NCBI GenBank assembly: GCA_022843345.1
Contig: JALHNW010000093.1
Span: forward strand, 1-7,044
Direction: 5' to 3'
From: Rubritepida sp.
GTDB taxonomy: Bacteria; Pseudomonadota; Alphaproteobacteria; Acetobacterales; Acetobacteraceae
Length of the DNA: 7,044 nucleotides
The notes beneath the pieces were generated by a model that worked only from the letters and a program-made list of their open reading frames with translations, searched no databases and was not told the origin of the DNA. Numbering within the stretch: position 1 is the stretch's first letter; each line of letters opens with the position of its first letter. Shown one piece after another: positions 6,654 to 7,044 of this stretch. Both the position numbers and the translations under genes were made by a program.

Positions 6654-7044
6654 TCCTCTGGGTCTCGGCCCGCACGACGTCGCTGGCCGCCCGCCTCGCC
6701 CACGCGCTGGCGGGCGCGCCGGGCGAGGTGCGCGAGATCAGCCTGCGCGGCGGCGAGTCCCGCACGCCGGAGTTCCTGGCCATCAACCCCAAGGGCCAGG
6801 TGCCGGTGCTCCAGCTGGACGCCGCCACGGTGACGGAGACGCCCGCCATCATGCTGGCGCTCTCCGACGCCGTGCCCTCCGCCCGGCTGTTCGGCACGAC
6901 GCCGGCGCAGCGCTGGGCGGTGCTGGAATGGGTGTCCTGGGTCGCCTGGACCATCCCCGGCACGCTGGTTCCCGGCTTCAACCCGGCGCGTTTCGGCCCG
7001 GCGCCGGCCGAGCACGCCATCCGCGTGGCCGCCATCGCCCGCAC
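6650..7044 (+). CDS. Glutathione S-transferase-like protein lacking the beta-class cysteine (third of three, 3' end outside window)
   Basis: An open frame with no stop from 6650 to the window edge, encoding 131 full residues. It starts at TTG, which overlaps the stop of the second transferase by four bases (TTGA) and has GAAGG 6 bases upstream. The protein is recognisably of the same family: ILWVSARTTSLAARLAHAL aligns with the first strand and helix of its neighbours, TPEFLAINPKGQVPVL (39-54) is the conserved second-motif region with cis-Pro52, and TETPAI (62-67) matches the glutathione-binding loop. Where the other two have Cys10/Cys11 this one has Thr10, and where they have His104/His105 it has Pro103. 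The N-terminal segment is also short between helix 1 and strand 2. It may be a cysteine-independent transferase, a glutathione-binding protein with another role, or a decaying copy. The C-terminal third is not visible. Start choice is moderately secure; family call is good. Confidence 0.82.
   Translation, partial: MILWVSARTTSLAARLAHALAGAPGEVREISLRGGESRTPEFLAINPKGQVPVLQLDAATVTETPAIMLALSDAVPSARLFGTTPAQRWAVLEWVSWVAWTIPGTLVPGFNPARFGPAPAEHAIRVAAIAR

Noticed and set aside
1..7044. A novel defence, mobile or biosynthetic system
   Set aside because: No transposase, integrase, nuclease, repeat array, toxin-antitoxin pair or synthase motif was found; gene content is arginine synthesis, protein folding, nucleotide and glutathione metabolism.

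Overview
The window is very GC-rich (roughly 70% or more by eye) and almost fully coding, with third codon positions nearly always G or C. This base composition and the gene content (parvulin isomerase, argJ, GNAT/MutT-type protein, CinA-like protein, beta-type glutathione S-transferases) suggest an alphaproteobacterium, most likely a Roseomonas-like member of the Acetobacteraceae. That assignment is inferred from composition and gene order and was not tested by a search.

Region 1 (1-4248, + strand) looks like one operon. It holds the 3' part of a PpiC/parvulin peptidyl-prolyl isomerase, an NADPH-dependent FMN reductase-type flavoprotein, argJ (arginine biosynthesis), a single polypeptide carrying a GNAT acetyltransferase followed by a MutT-type Nudix hydrolase, and a single-domain CinA/MoaB-like protein. 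The first two junctions are one-base TGATG overlaps, argJ overlaps the next gene by about 20 bases, and only 11 bases separate the last two genes, so translation is probably coupled throughout. Parvulin-argJ-MutT neighbourhoods are familiar in Alphaproteobacteria. The flavoprotein between the isomerase and argJ, and the fusion of the GNAT and Nudix domains, are the less usual points.

Region 2 (4254-5246, - strand) is a complete glutaminase gene, convergent to the CinA-like gene with only 5 bases between the stop codons and no visible terminator.

Region 3 (5247-5409) is a 163-base divergent spacer, the only real intergenic stretch. Region 4 (5410-7044, + strand) is a tandem run of three glutathione S-transferase-family genes. 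The first two are complete and keep the beta-class cysteine and a nearby histidine. The third starts at TTG inside the stop codon of the second, runs off the window, and has Thr and Pro at the two matching positions.

No RNA gene, mobile element, CRISPR array or phage signature was seen. Most of the window is ordinary housekeeping and accessory metabolism. The items most worth a second look are the GNAT-Nudix fusion and the degenerate third transferase.
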